A stretch of DNA of 14,643 nucleotides from JBCBTJ01 sp964597685 (GCA_964597685.1 CAZQZC010000064.1:1-14643), one strand, 5' to 3'; numbered from the stretch's first letter, positions 7,258 through 14,637 are shown. Notes: generated by a model from the sequence alone, not told the origin. Program-made: numbers and translations.

Positions 7258-7622
7258 GCAAAAGCCCGTCGACCGACGACATCCAACGCATCGCCGAGGT
7301 CGTGCACGAGGCGATCCGCGCCTGGTCGCGTGCGAACGGCGATACCAGCCTCCCCCCCTGGGAGGAGGCGGAAGACTGGATGATTGAGTCCACGCGCCAG
7401 GGCGTTCAGTTTCGGATCGACAATCCCGCGGCGCCGGAAAGCGCCCAGCATGACCTCTGGATGAAAGAAAAACTGGACCGCGGCTGGGTCCAGGGCGAGA
7501 CCAAGGACGCCGACGCCAAGACCCATCCGCTGCTTGTTCCCTACGACCGGCTGCCGCATTTTGAACGCGCCAAAGACGCCCTGGTCCACGCCGTCGTCGA
7601 CGCGCTGACGCGTCCGATCTGA
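7254..7622 (+). CDS. RyR-domain protein
   Basis: A 122-residue protein consisting of little more than one RyR (ryanodine receptor repeat) domain. The core is APESAQHDLWMKEKLDRGW (61-78), followed by KDADAKTHPLLVPYDRLP and RAKDALVHAVVDAL; the HDLWMxxKLxxGW and KTHPxLVPYD pieces are diagnostic. In animals the repeat belongs to ryanodine-receptor calcium channels. Bacterial stand-alone copies occur in phages and conflict-type loci and are thought to bind a small ligand or partner, without a proven function. The frame is open back to 7200, but the ATG at 7254 sits in an ATGA overlap with the preceding stop, which favours it. It is the third gene of the operon. No channel or membrane segment is present, so this is not an ion channel. 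Confidence 0.9.
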   Translation: MSKSPSTDDIQRIAEVVHEAIRAWSRANGDTSLPPWEEAEDWMIESTRQGVQFRIDNPAAPESAQHDLWMKEKLDRGWVQGETKDADAKTHPLLVPYDRLPHFERAKDALVHAVVDALTRPI

Positions 7623-7705
7623 GCCTGTAACAGCAATTCACTGGTCACGAACGCTTCACATTCCCGCCGAGCGCCCTAAGGTCGCGCGATCTATCAAGCA
7701 AGGGT

Positions 7706-7719
7706 GGCCGCAAACGGCC
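7706..7719 (+). other. Small hairpin just upstream of the symporter gene
   Basis: GGCCG (7706-7710) and CGGCC (7715-7719) form a perfect five-pair GC stem with a CAAA loop, one base before the symporter ribosome site AGGGG (7721-7725). It has no T-run and is not a standard terminator. It could shape the leader mRNA. The rest of the 110-base gap (7623-7732), which must hold the symporter promoter if it has its own, shows nothing I can name. Confidence 0.35.
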
Positions 7720-7732
7720 CAGGGGTTAGATT

Positions 7733-9544
7733 ATGGGCGTCGTCGACCTAATCGAGAATGTCAGCGGCTTCATCTGGGGCGGCACGTGGGGCGACAACCG
7801 CATTGCGCCCGTTGGCCCGCTTGCCGTCATCCTCCTCGGACTTGGCGTCTACATGATGATCCGCCTCGGTGCGCGGCCCCTTCGCCGCTTCGTGCCGGCG
7901 CTCGTTGAGGTCTGGCAAGGCCGTAAAGGCAATGGCGACCCGGCCGCAATCACGCCCTGGCAAGCATTGTCCACCGCGTTGTCCGGGCAGGTTGGCACTG
8001 GCAATCTCGCGGGCGTTGCGACGGCGATCACGCTCGGCGGTCCGGGAGCCATCTTCTGGATGTGGATCGTCGCCCTTTTCGGCATGGCCCTAGCCTTCTC
8101 CGAGAGCTCGTTGGCCATCAAGTTTCGTGAGAAAGACGAATATGGCCGGATCAACGGCGGACCAATGTATTACATCAAGAACGGCCTGGGCCGTAAATGG
8201 GGCTGGCTCGCCGTAATCTTTTGCTTTGGCGCTCTCGCCTCGGCGAGCGTCACTGGCTCGATGATCCAGGCCAATTCAATTACGGAGGCGGCGCTTGAGA
8301 CGGGGTCAGCCGTTTTCGGCGCGTCGATCCCGGGTTGGGCGATTGGCGTCCTGCTTAGCGGTCTGGTCTTTGCCGTGATTGTCGGCGGCATCAAGTCCAT
8401 CGGGAATGTGGCCGGCAAGGTCGTGCCAGTCATGGCTGGCCTCTATGTATTGATCGCCTTCTTAGTCCTTGTCGTGAATGCGGACAAAGTCCCAGGCGCC
8501 TTCATGGAGATTATAGGTTCAGCCTTTGGTTGGCGGGAGGCTGTTGGCGGTGCGGCAGGCTACGGCGTGCTCAGCGCCGTCCGGGCGGGCGTTGCGCGCG
8601 GGTTGTTCTCCAACGAGGCCGGCCAAGGTTCTGCGCCGATCGCACATGCTGCAGCACAAACGAAAAATCCCGTAGTGCAAGGCGAGATAGCCATGATCGG
8701 CGTGTTCATCGACACGATCGTTATCTGTACGATGACCGCATTGGTTATTCTGACCGTTCAAGGCGACTTCCGCAAAAGTCCGTCGCTCGCCGCCGCATCC
8801 GTCTGCGCCGACGCCGGCGTTGCTTTGCCAGAAGGTTTGGAGCAGGGCGACCTCTTTCCCAGCGCCTATTCCGACGGCCGCAATCGCCTCATCATCGAAA
8901 ATGGCGCTGCCGCGCGGAGCTATCTCGAAGCCTGCCGTGCGGCTGGCGTAGGGGTCTCCGACCAGGCGATCGCCGCGGCCGCCCCGCCGGCGCTTCAAGC
9001 CTACGACGTTGCGACATTCGACACGCTCCAAACGACCGCCGCAAGCGACGATGCAGACGCGCAAACCCGGTTGGACGAGATCGAACAAGCCGTTGACGCC
9101 TTGCTCCTTCGTGTCGACCATGCGTGGGAAACCGACGCCAATTCAGCTGCGATTACGACGCGAGCTTATGGCGCGGCCTTCCCATTCGGCGAATGGGTTG
9201 TCCCCATCGCTCTCTTCTTTTTCGCGTTCACAACGATCATTGGCTGGTCCTATTATGGCGAACAGGCCATGACCTATTTGATTGGCGAATGGGCGACGAT
9301 GCCGTTCCGGTATGTTTGGGTTCTGGTTGTTTTCGCCGGTACGCTGGTGCCTGCGAACGCATTGTGGTTGGCCGGCGATATTGCCAATGCGTCTATGGCC
9401 TTTCCAAATCTGATTGCGATCCTCGCACTCTCCGGCACCGTCCTCGCCATTCATAAGGCGAACGGCGATCCGGATACGCCGGACGGCGATTCGGTGATGC
9501 TGCTGAGCGAGAAGGCGAAGGCTGCGGCGGTGACCGCCGAATAG
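7733..9544 (+). CDS. AGCS-family sodium:alanine/glycine symporter with a large loop insert
   Basis: A 603-residue polytopic membrane protein of the alanine/glycine:cation symporter family, which imports small amino acids with Na+. The family signature is complete: GGPGAIFWMWIVALFG at 102-117, with STALSGQVGTGNLAGVA before it and GLFSNEAGQGSAPIAH, INGGPMYYI and FTTIIGWSYYGEQ elsewhere. Normal members are about 450-550 residues. This one carries roughly 130 extra hydrophilic residues at about 342-470, between the helix ending ALVILTVQGDF and the segment AAITTRAYGAAFPFGEW. The insert is rich in Ala, Asp and Glu and ends in a helical stretch (TRLDEIEQAVDALLL). The ATG at 7733 has AGGGG seven bases upstream. 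Its stop lies one base from the stop of the convergent TIR gene. Substrate assignment (Ala or Gly) is by family only. Confidence 0.93.
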   Translation: MGVVDLIENVSGFIWGGTWGDNRIAPVGPLAVILLGLGVYMMIRLGARPLRRFVPALVEVWQGRKGNGDPAAITPWQALSTALSGQVGTGNLAGVATAITLGGPGAIFWMWIVALFGMALAFSESSLAIKFREKDEYGRINGGPMYYIKNGLGRKWGWLAVIFCFGALASASVTGSMIQANSITEAALETGSAVFGASIPGWAIGVLLSGLVFAVIVGGIKSIGNVAGKVVPVMAGLYVLIAFLVLVVNADKVPGAFMEIIGSAFGWREAVGGAAGYGVLSAVRAGVARGLFSNEAGQGSAPIAHAAAQTKNPVVQGEIAMIGVFIDTIVICTMTALVILTVQGDFRKSPSLAAASVCADAGVALPEGLEQGDLFPSAYSDGRNRLIIENGAAARSYLEACRAAGVGVSDQAIAAAAPPALQAYDVATFDTLQTTAASDDADAQTRLDEIEQAVDALLLRVDHAWETDANSAAITTRAYGAAFPFGEWVVPIALFFFAFTTIIGWSYYGEQAMTYLIGEWATMPFRYVWVLVVFAGTLVPANALWLAGDIANASMAFPNLIAILALSGTVLAIHKANGDPDTPDGDSVMLLSEKAKAAAVTAE

Positions 9545-9545
9545 G

Positions 9546-10283
9546 TTATCGCCGGCTCAGCAGGCGCGGGGCGAAGGGCGCCAACGCGAACACCGCCAGG
9601 ATCAGAATGGCGAAGATAGCGAGCGGGCCGAGCGCGTCGTCCAATTCACCGAGGTTCAGCGTCTTCTGAACCCGGTGCGCGAGGCTGGGCGCGCCTGGGT
9701 CGATCTGCGCGTTGACAACGCCCGCCACGACCAGCGCCGTCGCCCCCGCCACCAAGCCGCCCAGAGTTCGCAGAACAATTCCAACGGGCGTCAGCCGTGG
9801 CCGTTTCCAGCGCGAGCCGGCCGACTTCTTGCGGCCGAACACGACGTCCAGAAGGTCATCCATATCCGCGTTGAAATGCGAGGAGCGCAGCTGAAAGGCG
9901 TTCAGCTTTGGCAGCATGTGCAGATCTTGCGGCAGATCAGCGGCGCGCGGCATGGGCGCGCCGTCGATAAGGACCGGAACCACTTTCGTTTTTGACGCCA
10001 GCGCAAGGCCCGCCTCTCGCCTGACGAAATCCTCCGGGTCGAACACCCGGGCGCGCCCGTCCGCCCCGCCGCCGGCGCCCGCCCAATCGGTTCCGATCAG
10101 GATCAGGCAATGCGAGCTCTTCGACAGCGCGCTTTGAATGCGTTCTTCGAAGTCCTCGCCATATTCGATGCCGTCGAAGTCCAGGAAGACCTCGTCGACG
10201 CCTGGGATGCCTTCGAGGAACGTCTTCATACGCCCGGCGACGAGTTGCGCATCGGCGCGGCGGTAGGAGATGAACAGCCTCAT
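9546..10283 (-). CDS. TIR-domain protein with C-terminal transmembrane hairpin
   Basis: A 245-residue protein. Residues 1-150 are a TIR domain of the bacterial type: MRLFISYRRAD at the start, VFLDFDGIEYGEDFEERI, CLILIGTDW, then DPEDFVRREAGLAL with Glu90 at the position of the NAD+-cleaving Glu of SARM1-like TIRs, and VVPVLIDGAPMPRAADLP. After a basic linker come two predicted membrane helices, about 165-192 and 219-239, so the TIR domain should face the cytosol at the inner membrane. Bacterial TIRs commonly hydrolyse NAD+ or make NAD-derived signals in defence systems; activity here is inferred from Glu90. The start overlaps the preceding lipoprotein stop by four bases (ATGA), which indicates translational coupling and fixes the start. 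Confidence 0.92.
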   Translation of the reverse strand: MRLFISYRRADAQLVAGRMKTFLEGIPGVDEVFLDFDGIEYGEDFEERIQSALSKSSHCLILIGTDWAGAGGGADGRARVFDPEDFVRREAGLALASKTKVVPVLIDGAPMPRAADLPQDLHMLPKLNAFQLRSSHFNADMDDLLDVVFGRKKSAGSRWKRPRLTPVGIVLRTLGGLVAGATALVVAGVVNAQIDPGAPSLAHRVQKTLNLGELDDALGPLAIFAILILAVFALAPFAPRLLSRR

Positions 10284-11167
10284 TCTGGGTCCTGGGCGAA
10301 GCGGTTGAGATTTCGGTACAGACCCGCCTGATCGAGATGAGTCACCCCGCTCAACCGGTTCGGCGTCAAGAGCGCGACGTCCTCGTCGGCGGCGCCTTTC
10401 TCGAATTCGTAGATCAGCGCATAGAGCTTGTGGCCGTCGGTGAAGGCCATGCTCTGGGCCTGTGACGGCAGCTCGTCGTCCCCACGGTCCACAAGCGCGT
10501 CCAGCTCCGCCTGCGTGATCTCGTCGTCCGTCTCTTCAAACGGCTCGTCCGTGGCGGCGAAGATGATCTGGCGGTAATAGCCGGGCGGGGCGTAGAACAG
10601 CCGCGCGATGTAATCCCCGAAGCTGAAGCGCTCGCCCTCGCCGGGCGGGCTGAACCGCTCGGCCCCCGGAACGGATTGGCCAAACCGGTCGATTTTTTCG
10701 AGCCGGGTGATTACGGCGAACCCGTCGCAACCGACGCCATGGAAGCTGTATTCACGGTAGCCGCCCGCCTCGAGCGCCCGCTCAAGCGCGAACGAGGCCT
10801 CGCCCAAGGTTCGATTTTCAGGCTCGACGTCTGCAAAATACAAGCGCTTTGGGATGACCACGACAGTCGAGGGGCGGGGCGGAGGCCAATCAAACGCCGG
10901 CAAGCCCAGCTCCGCAATTTCGCACGGTCCCCGGTCGCCGTTGAGCGGTTGAGGGTCGTCTGTTTCCAGACCGGTCTCAGGCGCAGCTGGGCGCGGCGTG
11001 GGCTCCACGATCGGCTCCGGCGCAGGCGGCGGCGGTGGAGGCGAGGGCGGCGGTGGAGGCGGCGGGGGCGGCGCTGTATTCGCGGTTTCGCAAGCCGTCA
11101 GGCTCGCGATCACCAGAGAAGCCGCCAGCATCGCAGCGGCGCGCCCCAGAACTCTACGAATTCGCAT
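10280..11167 (-). CDS. Lipoprotein of unknown function, paralogue B, with poly-proline linker
   Basis: A 295-residue predicted lipoprotein: basic start MRIRR, hydrophobic segment and lipobox LTAC with Cys26. Immediately after comes a run of nearly unbroken prolines and then a Pro/Glu-rich linker to about residue 80. The folded domain contains HGVGCDGFAVITRLEKID, DYIARLFYAPPGYYRQI, LYALIYEFEKG and THLDQAGLYRNL, all shared with the neighbouring paralogue. I have no functional name for it; the YIARLFYAPPGYYR motif looks like a conserved core. Residue +2 after Cys is Glu, not Asp, so outer-membrane sorting is expected. The frame extends ten codons upstream, but the ATG at 11167 has AAAGGGGG five bases away and gives a proper signal peptide. 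The stop overlaps the TIR start. Confidence 0.88.
   Translation of the reverse strand: MRIRRVLGRAAAMLAASLVIASLTACETANTAPPPPPPPPPSPPPPPPAPEPIVEPTPRPAAPETGLETDDPQPLNGDRGPCEIAELGLPAFDWPPPRPSTVVVIPKRLYFADVEPENRTLGEASFALERALEAGGYREYSFHGVGCDGFAVITRLEKIDRFGQSVPGAERFSPPGEGERFSFGDYIARLFYAPPGYYRQIIFAATDEPFEETDDEITQAELDALVDRGDDELPSQAQSMAFTDGHKLYALIYEFEKGAADEDVALLTPNRLSGVTHLDQAGLYRNLNRFAQDPE
10572..10612 (-). repeat. 41-base identical block shared by the two lipoprotein genes (copy B)
   Basis: This stretch is identical base for base to 11496-11536 in the same orientation and frame, and encodes the end of YIARLFYAPPGYYR. Flanking codons differ, including synonymous ones. Identity over all wobble positions points to recent duplication or gene conversion in this block. 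Confidence 0.85.
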
Positions 11168-11172
11168 CTCGT

Positions 11173-11180
11173 CCCCCTTT
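11173..11180 (-). promoter_or_regulatory. Ribosome site fixing the lipoprotein B start
   Basis: On the minus strand this reads AAAGGGGG, five bases before the ATG at 11167. It decides against the upstream in-frame start at 11197, which would put ten polar residues before the signal peptide. Confidence 0.7.
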
Positions 11181-11215
11181 GAAGTGTGCGCCGCCAAGCT
11201 GTCGCCGTTGGCGCG

Positions 11216-12064
11216 TTAATTGTCCCCGTCCAAACCCGAATAGATCCCCGCCTGGTCCAGGTGCACCGCGCCGCCAAAGCGGCTGGGCGTCAATTGGGCG
11301 ACGTCTTCGTCGGCCTCGCCCTTCTCGAATTCATAGATCAGGGCCGTCAGTCGATGGCTGCGGGTGAACGGCGCCTCGTCGTAGGTTTCCGGCAGCGCGG
11401 CCGCGCCCTCGCGCACAAGCGTCTCAAGCTCTTCCCGTGTCGGCGCGTCGGCTGTTTCGCGGATCCGCCGGTCGGTGGCGAGGAAGACGATCTGTCGGTA
11501 ATAGCCGGGCGGGGCGTAGAACAGCCGCGCGATGTAGCTCGCCAAGCTGAACGGCTCGCCACGCTCCGGCGGGGCCCAACGCTCAGCCCCGTCGACGGGC
11601 CGTCCCTCGCCGTCGATCCGCTCCAGCCGCGTGACGAGCGCAAACCCGTCGCAGCCGACGCCGTGATAGCCGTACTCGACATAACCTGCCGAGCTTAGGG
11701 CCCGCTCGAGGCGATCGCCGATATCGATCAACGCCGGCTCGTCGTCGGCGACGCCAGCCAGCAGGATCGCCCGAGGGATCGTGATCTGGGCGGACGGCTC
11801 CGGCGGGGGCCAGGGAAAATCGGCGAAATCAGACCCGGCGAAGCAATTCGCCTCGCTCGCCGGCGACTGTTCCTCAGGCTCCTCCCCATTGGCGCCCGCG
11901 CCGCGCGACGGAGGGGCGGCGCCACCATTGGCGGGTTGGTCCACCTGGCTGTCCGTTGGTGTAGCGGCGTCTTTCGATTCCGGCGCGCTTTGTGGCGCGC
12001 TGCAGGCGGCCGCCGCAAACAGCCACAGACAGAGCAATATGCTCGATAGCCAAGCTCGCTTCAT
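11216..12064 (-). CDS. Lipoprotein of unknown function, paralogue A
   Basis: A 282-residue predicted lipoprotein: MKRAW start, hydrophobic segment, and a permissive lipobox (AAAC) with Cys21. A Ser/Pro/Glu-rich linker runs to about residue 75. The folded domain matches the neighbouring gene at roughly half its positions, with blocks HGVGCDGFALVTRLERID, SYIARLFYAPPGYYRQI, LTALIYEFEKGEADEDVA and VHLDQAG. Only one Cys pair candidate (one Cys in NCFAG and one in GVGCDG) is conserved between the two, which could form a disulfide in the periplasm. It is the first gene of the lipoprotein-lipoprotein-TIR operon, 48 bases ahead of paralogue B. The frame is open 15 codons further upstream, but the ATG at 12064 follows GGAGGGGG by four bases. 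The function is unknown; a periplasmic or outer-membrane sensing role for the TIR system is a guess. Confidence 0.87.
   Translation of the reverse strand: MKRAWLSSILLCLWLFAAAACSAPQSAPESKDAATPTDSQVDQPANGGAAPPSRGAGANGEEPEEQSPASEANCFAGSDFADFPWPPPEPSAQITIPRAILLAGVADDEPALIDIGDRLERALSSAGYVEYGYHGVGCDGFALVTRLERIDGEGRPVDGAERWAPPERGEPFSLASYIARLFYAPPGYYRQIVFLATDRRIRETADAPTREELETLVREGAAALPETYDEAPFTRSHRLTALIYEFEKGEADEDVAQLTPSRFGGAVHLDQAGIYSGLDGDN
11496..11536 (-). repeat. 41-base identical block shared by the two lipoprotein genes (copy A)
   Basis: Partner of the identical block at 10572-10612; both lie at the same place in the two paralogous reading frames, about 920 bases apart in direct orientation. 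Such a pair could support recombination that deletes one lipoprotein gene. Confidence 0.85.
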
Positions 12065-12237
12065 CGATCCCCCTCCACGTCCAAGCGCGTCCCAATTCGC
12101 TTGTACCAAAGCCGTCGAAAGAGGCCAAACCCTCTCGGGGCGTTCAGGTAGCTCGCTAAGACGGTCGATCGAATTCGCTTAAAATCCGAACCTCCATCTG
12201 CGGTCGGCGTTAAAGCGCGCCTGGTACGAATTGTCGC
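12065..12237. promoter_or_regulatory. Divergent control region of the lipoprotein-TIR operon and the GGDEF-EAL gene
   Basis: This 173-base region lies between two divergent transcription units and must hold both promoters. The ribosome site for lipoprotein A is at 12069-12076 on the minus strand (GGAGGGGG). AATTCGCTT occurs twice in direct orientation, at 12094-12102 and 12172-12180. A related inverted piece (GGTACGAATTG at 12223-12233) faces CAATTCG...GTACC at 12093-12107. These could be binding sites, but repeats this short can arise by chance. No clear ribosome site precedes the plus-strand ATG at 12238, and no sigma-70-like promoter was convincing. Confidence 0.4.
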
Positions 12238-14637
12238 ATGACCCAGACGTATGGCCGCGGCCTCAGCCAATTGATGTCTCCCTGGTTCCGCATTGCGGAC
12301 GATTGGGCGAACCTTCCGAACGATTGCGACCAGGAATGCCGCGTCCGGGCGCGCGCGGTGTTCACACTGGGCGTGATCTTTCTCGCGCCGGCGATCATGC
12401 TGCCGGCCGTGACCCAATTTACCGCCTATGCGGGGATGATCGCCTTCGCGACGGCGATGCCCGCCGGGTTGGGGGTGGCGGCGTCCCTGATCGTCCTGCG
12501 CTACAGCGACGATCCGAGAAAAGCCGGGTTCGTGTTTTGCGCGCCGGTGACCTTGGCGCTGGCGACGTGGCCGATCGCGGAAGCCGGGCTGTTTTCGCCG
12601 AACCAATTGCTCCTGACGGTCTCGCCGTTGATTTGGGGATTGATGATCAGCGCCCGGGCGTGCTTGATCTACACGGCGGCTTTGATCGCCTATATCGGCT
12701 TTCTCATCGCCTTCGCGCCGGAGCCGATGGCGCTTCCAACCGACGCGCCCATCTCCACCCGCATTTATCTTGGCCTGGTCCTGATCGTCGGCGCATTTGC
12801 GGCCGGCGTCGGCACCGCCGGCTATGGCTTGATGACCAATAACGTGCTCGGTCAGTTGCAGCGCGAAACCCGACGCGCGTCGCGGCTCGCCAAATCCGCC
12901 GACGAAGCGCGCCGCACGGCCGAGGCCGCGACACGGCGCTTTCAGATGTTCACCGACATCGCCTCCGATTGGCTGTGGGAGGTCGACGCCGACGGCCGGA
13001 TCGTCGCCTTCGGCGGCAGAGACATGGCGGTCTTGGGCGGCGCCGCCGGCGAGCTGCAAGGCGCGCATTTCCTGTCGGTCCTCGACTTTCGCGAGGCGGA
13101 CGCCTCGCGCATGAAACAGGCGCTGCGCAACCGGGAAGGCTATTCCAGCATTCCCGCGCGTTACACCGTCGGCGACGATCGCGAACTGATCCTTGAGCTC
13201 AGCGCGAAGCCGAATTTCGACGAGACTGGCGGATTCCTCGGCTATGTCGGTGTTGCGAAGGACGTGACCGACCGCATCCGTGCTGAGAACGACGTCCGCT
13301 TCCTGGCCGAGAACGACAAGCTCACCGGATTGGCCAACCGGCATACGTTCACGACCCGCATTGAAGACGAGCTTGACGCCACCTCCGGCGTCGGCGCGGC
13401 GCTGTTTGCGATCGATCTGGACGATTTCAAGTCGGTCAACGACAGCTACGGCCACCATATCGGCGACGCGCTCTTGGTCGAGGTCGCCGCCCGGATCAGC
13501 TCTTGCATCCGCAAGGACGATTGGGCCGCGCGTCTGGGCGGCGACGAATTCGTCGTTGTCTCCATGGGGCACGACCCGAAACGCTGGGACGTTCAAATCG
13601 TCGCCGATCGAATCCTCGACCGCTTGTCCGAGCCCTACCGTATCGAGGAGCTTGAACTGCACGTCTCCGCATCGATCGGCGTGGCGAAGTTTCCAAGCGA
13701 CGCAACGTCGGCGCGGAAGCTTGCGAAGTACGCCGACATGGCGCTCTACGCCGCCAAGGAGGCTGGCCGCAACCAATGGCGACCCTTCTCGCCGGCCATG
13801 GAGCAGACGGCGACGCAGCGCAAATTGCTCGAGACCGGCCTCCGCCGTGCGATGGAGCGCGGAGATCTCCAGGTCTGGTACCAGCCGCTTGTTAATCTCG
13901 ATTCCGGTCTCGTGACGGGATTCGAAGCGCTCGCGCGTTGGGTCGACGGACAACGCGGATACGTGCCGCCCCCCCTCTTCATCGACGTTGCGGAGAAATG
14001 CGGCCTGATCAGCGATCTCGGCGCCTATGTCCTGCGTCGCGCCTGCGCCGACGCGGCGGCGTGGGAGACGCCCGACGGGGAGACGCCTCCGCGCGTCTCC
14101 GTGAACATCTCCGCGGTGCAATTCGCCGACGGCGGCTTGCCCGACGCGGTGGCGGAGGTCTTGGCGGAGACGGGCCTCGATCCACAGCGGCTCGAGCTTG
14201 AGATCACCGAAAGCATCCTCATGGAGGACACGAACAACGCGCTGCAGGTCCTCGAGGGCCTCGAACGCCTGGGCGTCGCCGTCGCCATCGACGATTTCGG
14301 CACCGGTTATTCGTCGCTGTCCTACCTCAAGCGCTTCCCGCTCAGCCGCTTGAAGGTCGACCGCTCCTTCATCCATGACCTCGAGACCGACGAGAACGAC
14401 CGGACCATCACCCAGACGGTGGTCAAGCTTGGCGAGAGCCTTGGCCTGGCGGTTATCGCCGAAGGCGTGGAAACCGAAGGCCAGCGGGTTTGGCTTGAGC
14501 AAATGGGCTGCCAGGAGGTCCAGGGCTACCTCTTCGCCAAGCCCATGCCCGTCGACGACGTGCGAACCTATCTCAGCGACCCCGATTCCGCTTTGAGCCG
14601 CGGCGTCCTTCAGCTGCCGGTCCGAAAATCGGCCTGA
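12238..14637 (+). CDS. Membrane-bound PAS-GGDEF-EAL cyclic-di-GMP turnover protein
   Basis: A 799-residue protein. About five or six membrane helices fill residues 40-200, with no sensor family I can name. A helical linker leads to a PAS domain at about 235-350 (DWLWEVDADGRIV to YVGVAKDVTDRI). The GGDEF domain has an intact GGDEF (434-438) and an inhibitory-site RxxD (Arg425-Asp428, RKDD) at the usual spacing. The EAL domain has EAL at 563-565, NIS near 623, EITES near 655, DDFGTGYSS from 685, LKVDRSF, AEGVET and QGYLFAKP. All key residues for both cyclase and phosphodiesterase activity are present, so the net direction cannot be predicted. An in-frame TAA at 12211 makes the ATG at 12238 the first possible ATG; it lacks a good ribosome site. 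It is divergent from the lipoprotein-TIR operon. Confidence 0.95.
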   Translation: MTQTYGRGLSQLMSPWFRIADDWANLPNDCDQECRVRARAVFTLGVIFLAPAIMLPAVTQFTAYAGMIAFATAMPAGLGVAASLIVLRYSDDPRKAGFVFCAPVTLALATWPIAEAGLFSPNQLLLTVSPLIWGLMISARACLIYTAALIAYIGFLIAFAPEPMALPTDAPISTRIYLGLVLIVGAFAAGVGTAGYGLMTNNVLGQLQRETRRASRLAKSADEARRTAEAATRRFQMFTDIASDWLWEVDADGRIVAFGGRDMAVLGGAAGELQGAHFLSVLDFREADASRMKQALRNREGYSSIPARYTVGDDRELILELSAKPNFDETGGFLGYVGVAKDVTDRIRAENDVRFLAENDKLTGLANRHTFTTRIEDELDATSGVGAALFAIDLDDFKSVNDSYGHHIGDALLVEVAARISSCIRKDDWAARLGGDEFVVVSMGHDPKRWDVQIVADRILDRLSEPYRIEELELHVSASIGVAKFPSDATSARKLAKYADMALYAAKEAGRNQWRPFSPAMEQTATQRKLLETGLRRAMERGDLQVWYQPLVNLDSGLVTGFEALARWVDGQRGYVPPPLFIDVAEKCGLISDLGAYVLRRACADAAAWETPDGETPPRVSVNISAVQFADGGLPDAVAEVLAETGLDPQRLELEITESILMEDTNNALQVLEGLERLGVAVAIDDFGTGYSSLSYLKRFPLSRLKVDRSFIHDLETDENDRTITQTVVKLGESLGLAVIAEGVETEGQRVWLEQMGCQEVQGYLFAKPMPVDDVRTYLSDPDSALSRGVLQLPVRKSA

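Noticed and set aside
7254..7622. RyR-domain gene as evidence of a bacterial calcium channel
   Set aside because: The protein is a single small soluble domain with no membrane helix; only the repeat module of ryanodine receptors is shared.
11000..11080. GGC/GGT/GGA repeats as a simple-sequence or CRISPR-like array
   Set aside because: They are the complement of proline codons in the lipoprotein B linker, not spaced repeats with unique spacers.
12061..14502. An 813-codon open frame on the minus strand
   Set aside because: It is antisense to the GGDEF-EAL gene, whose motifs are all intact. Its translation has no recognisable domain and the composition of a GC-rich shadow frame.
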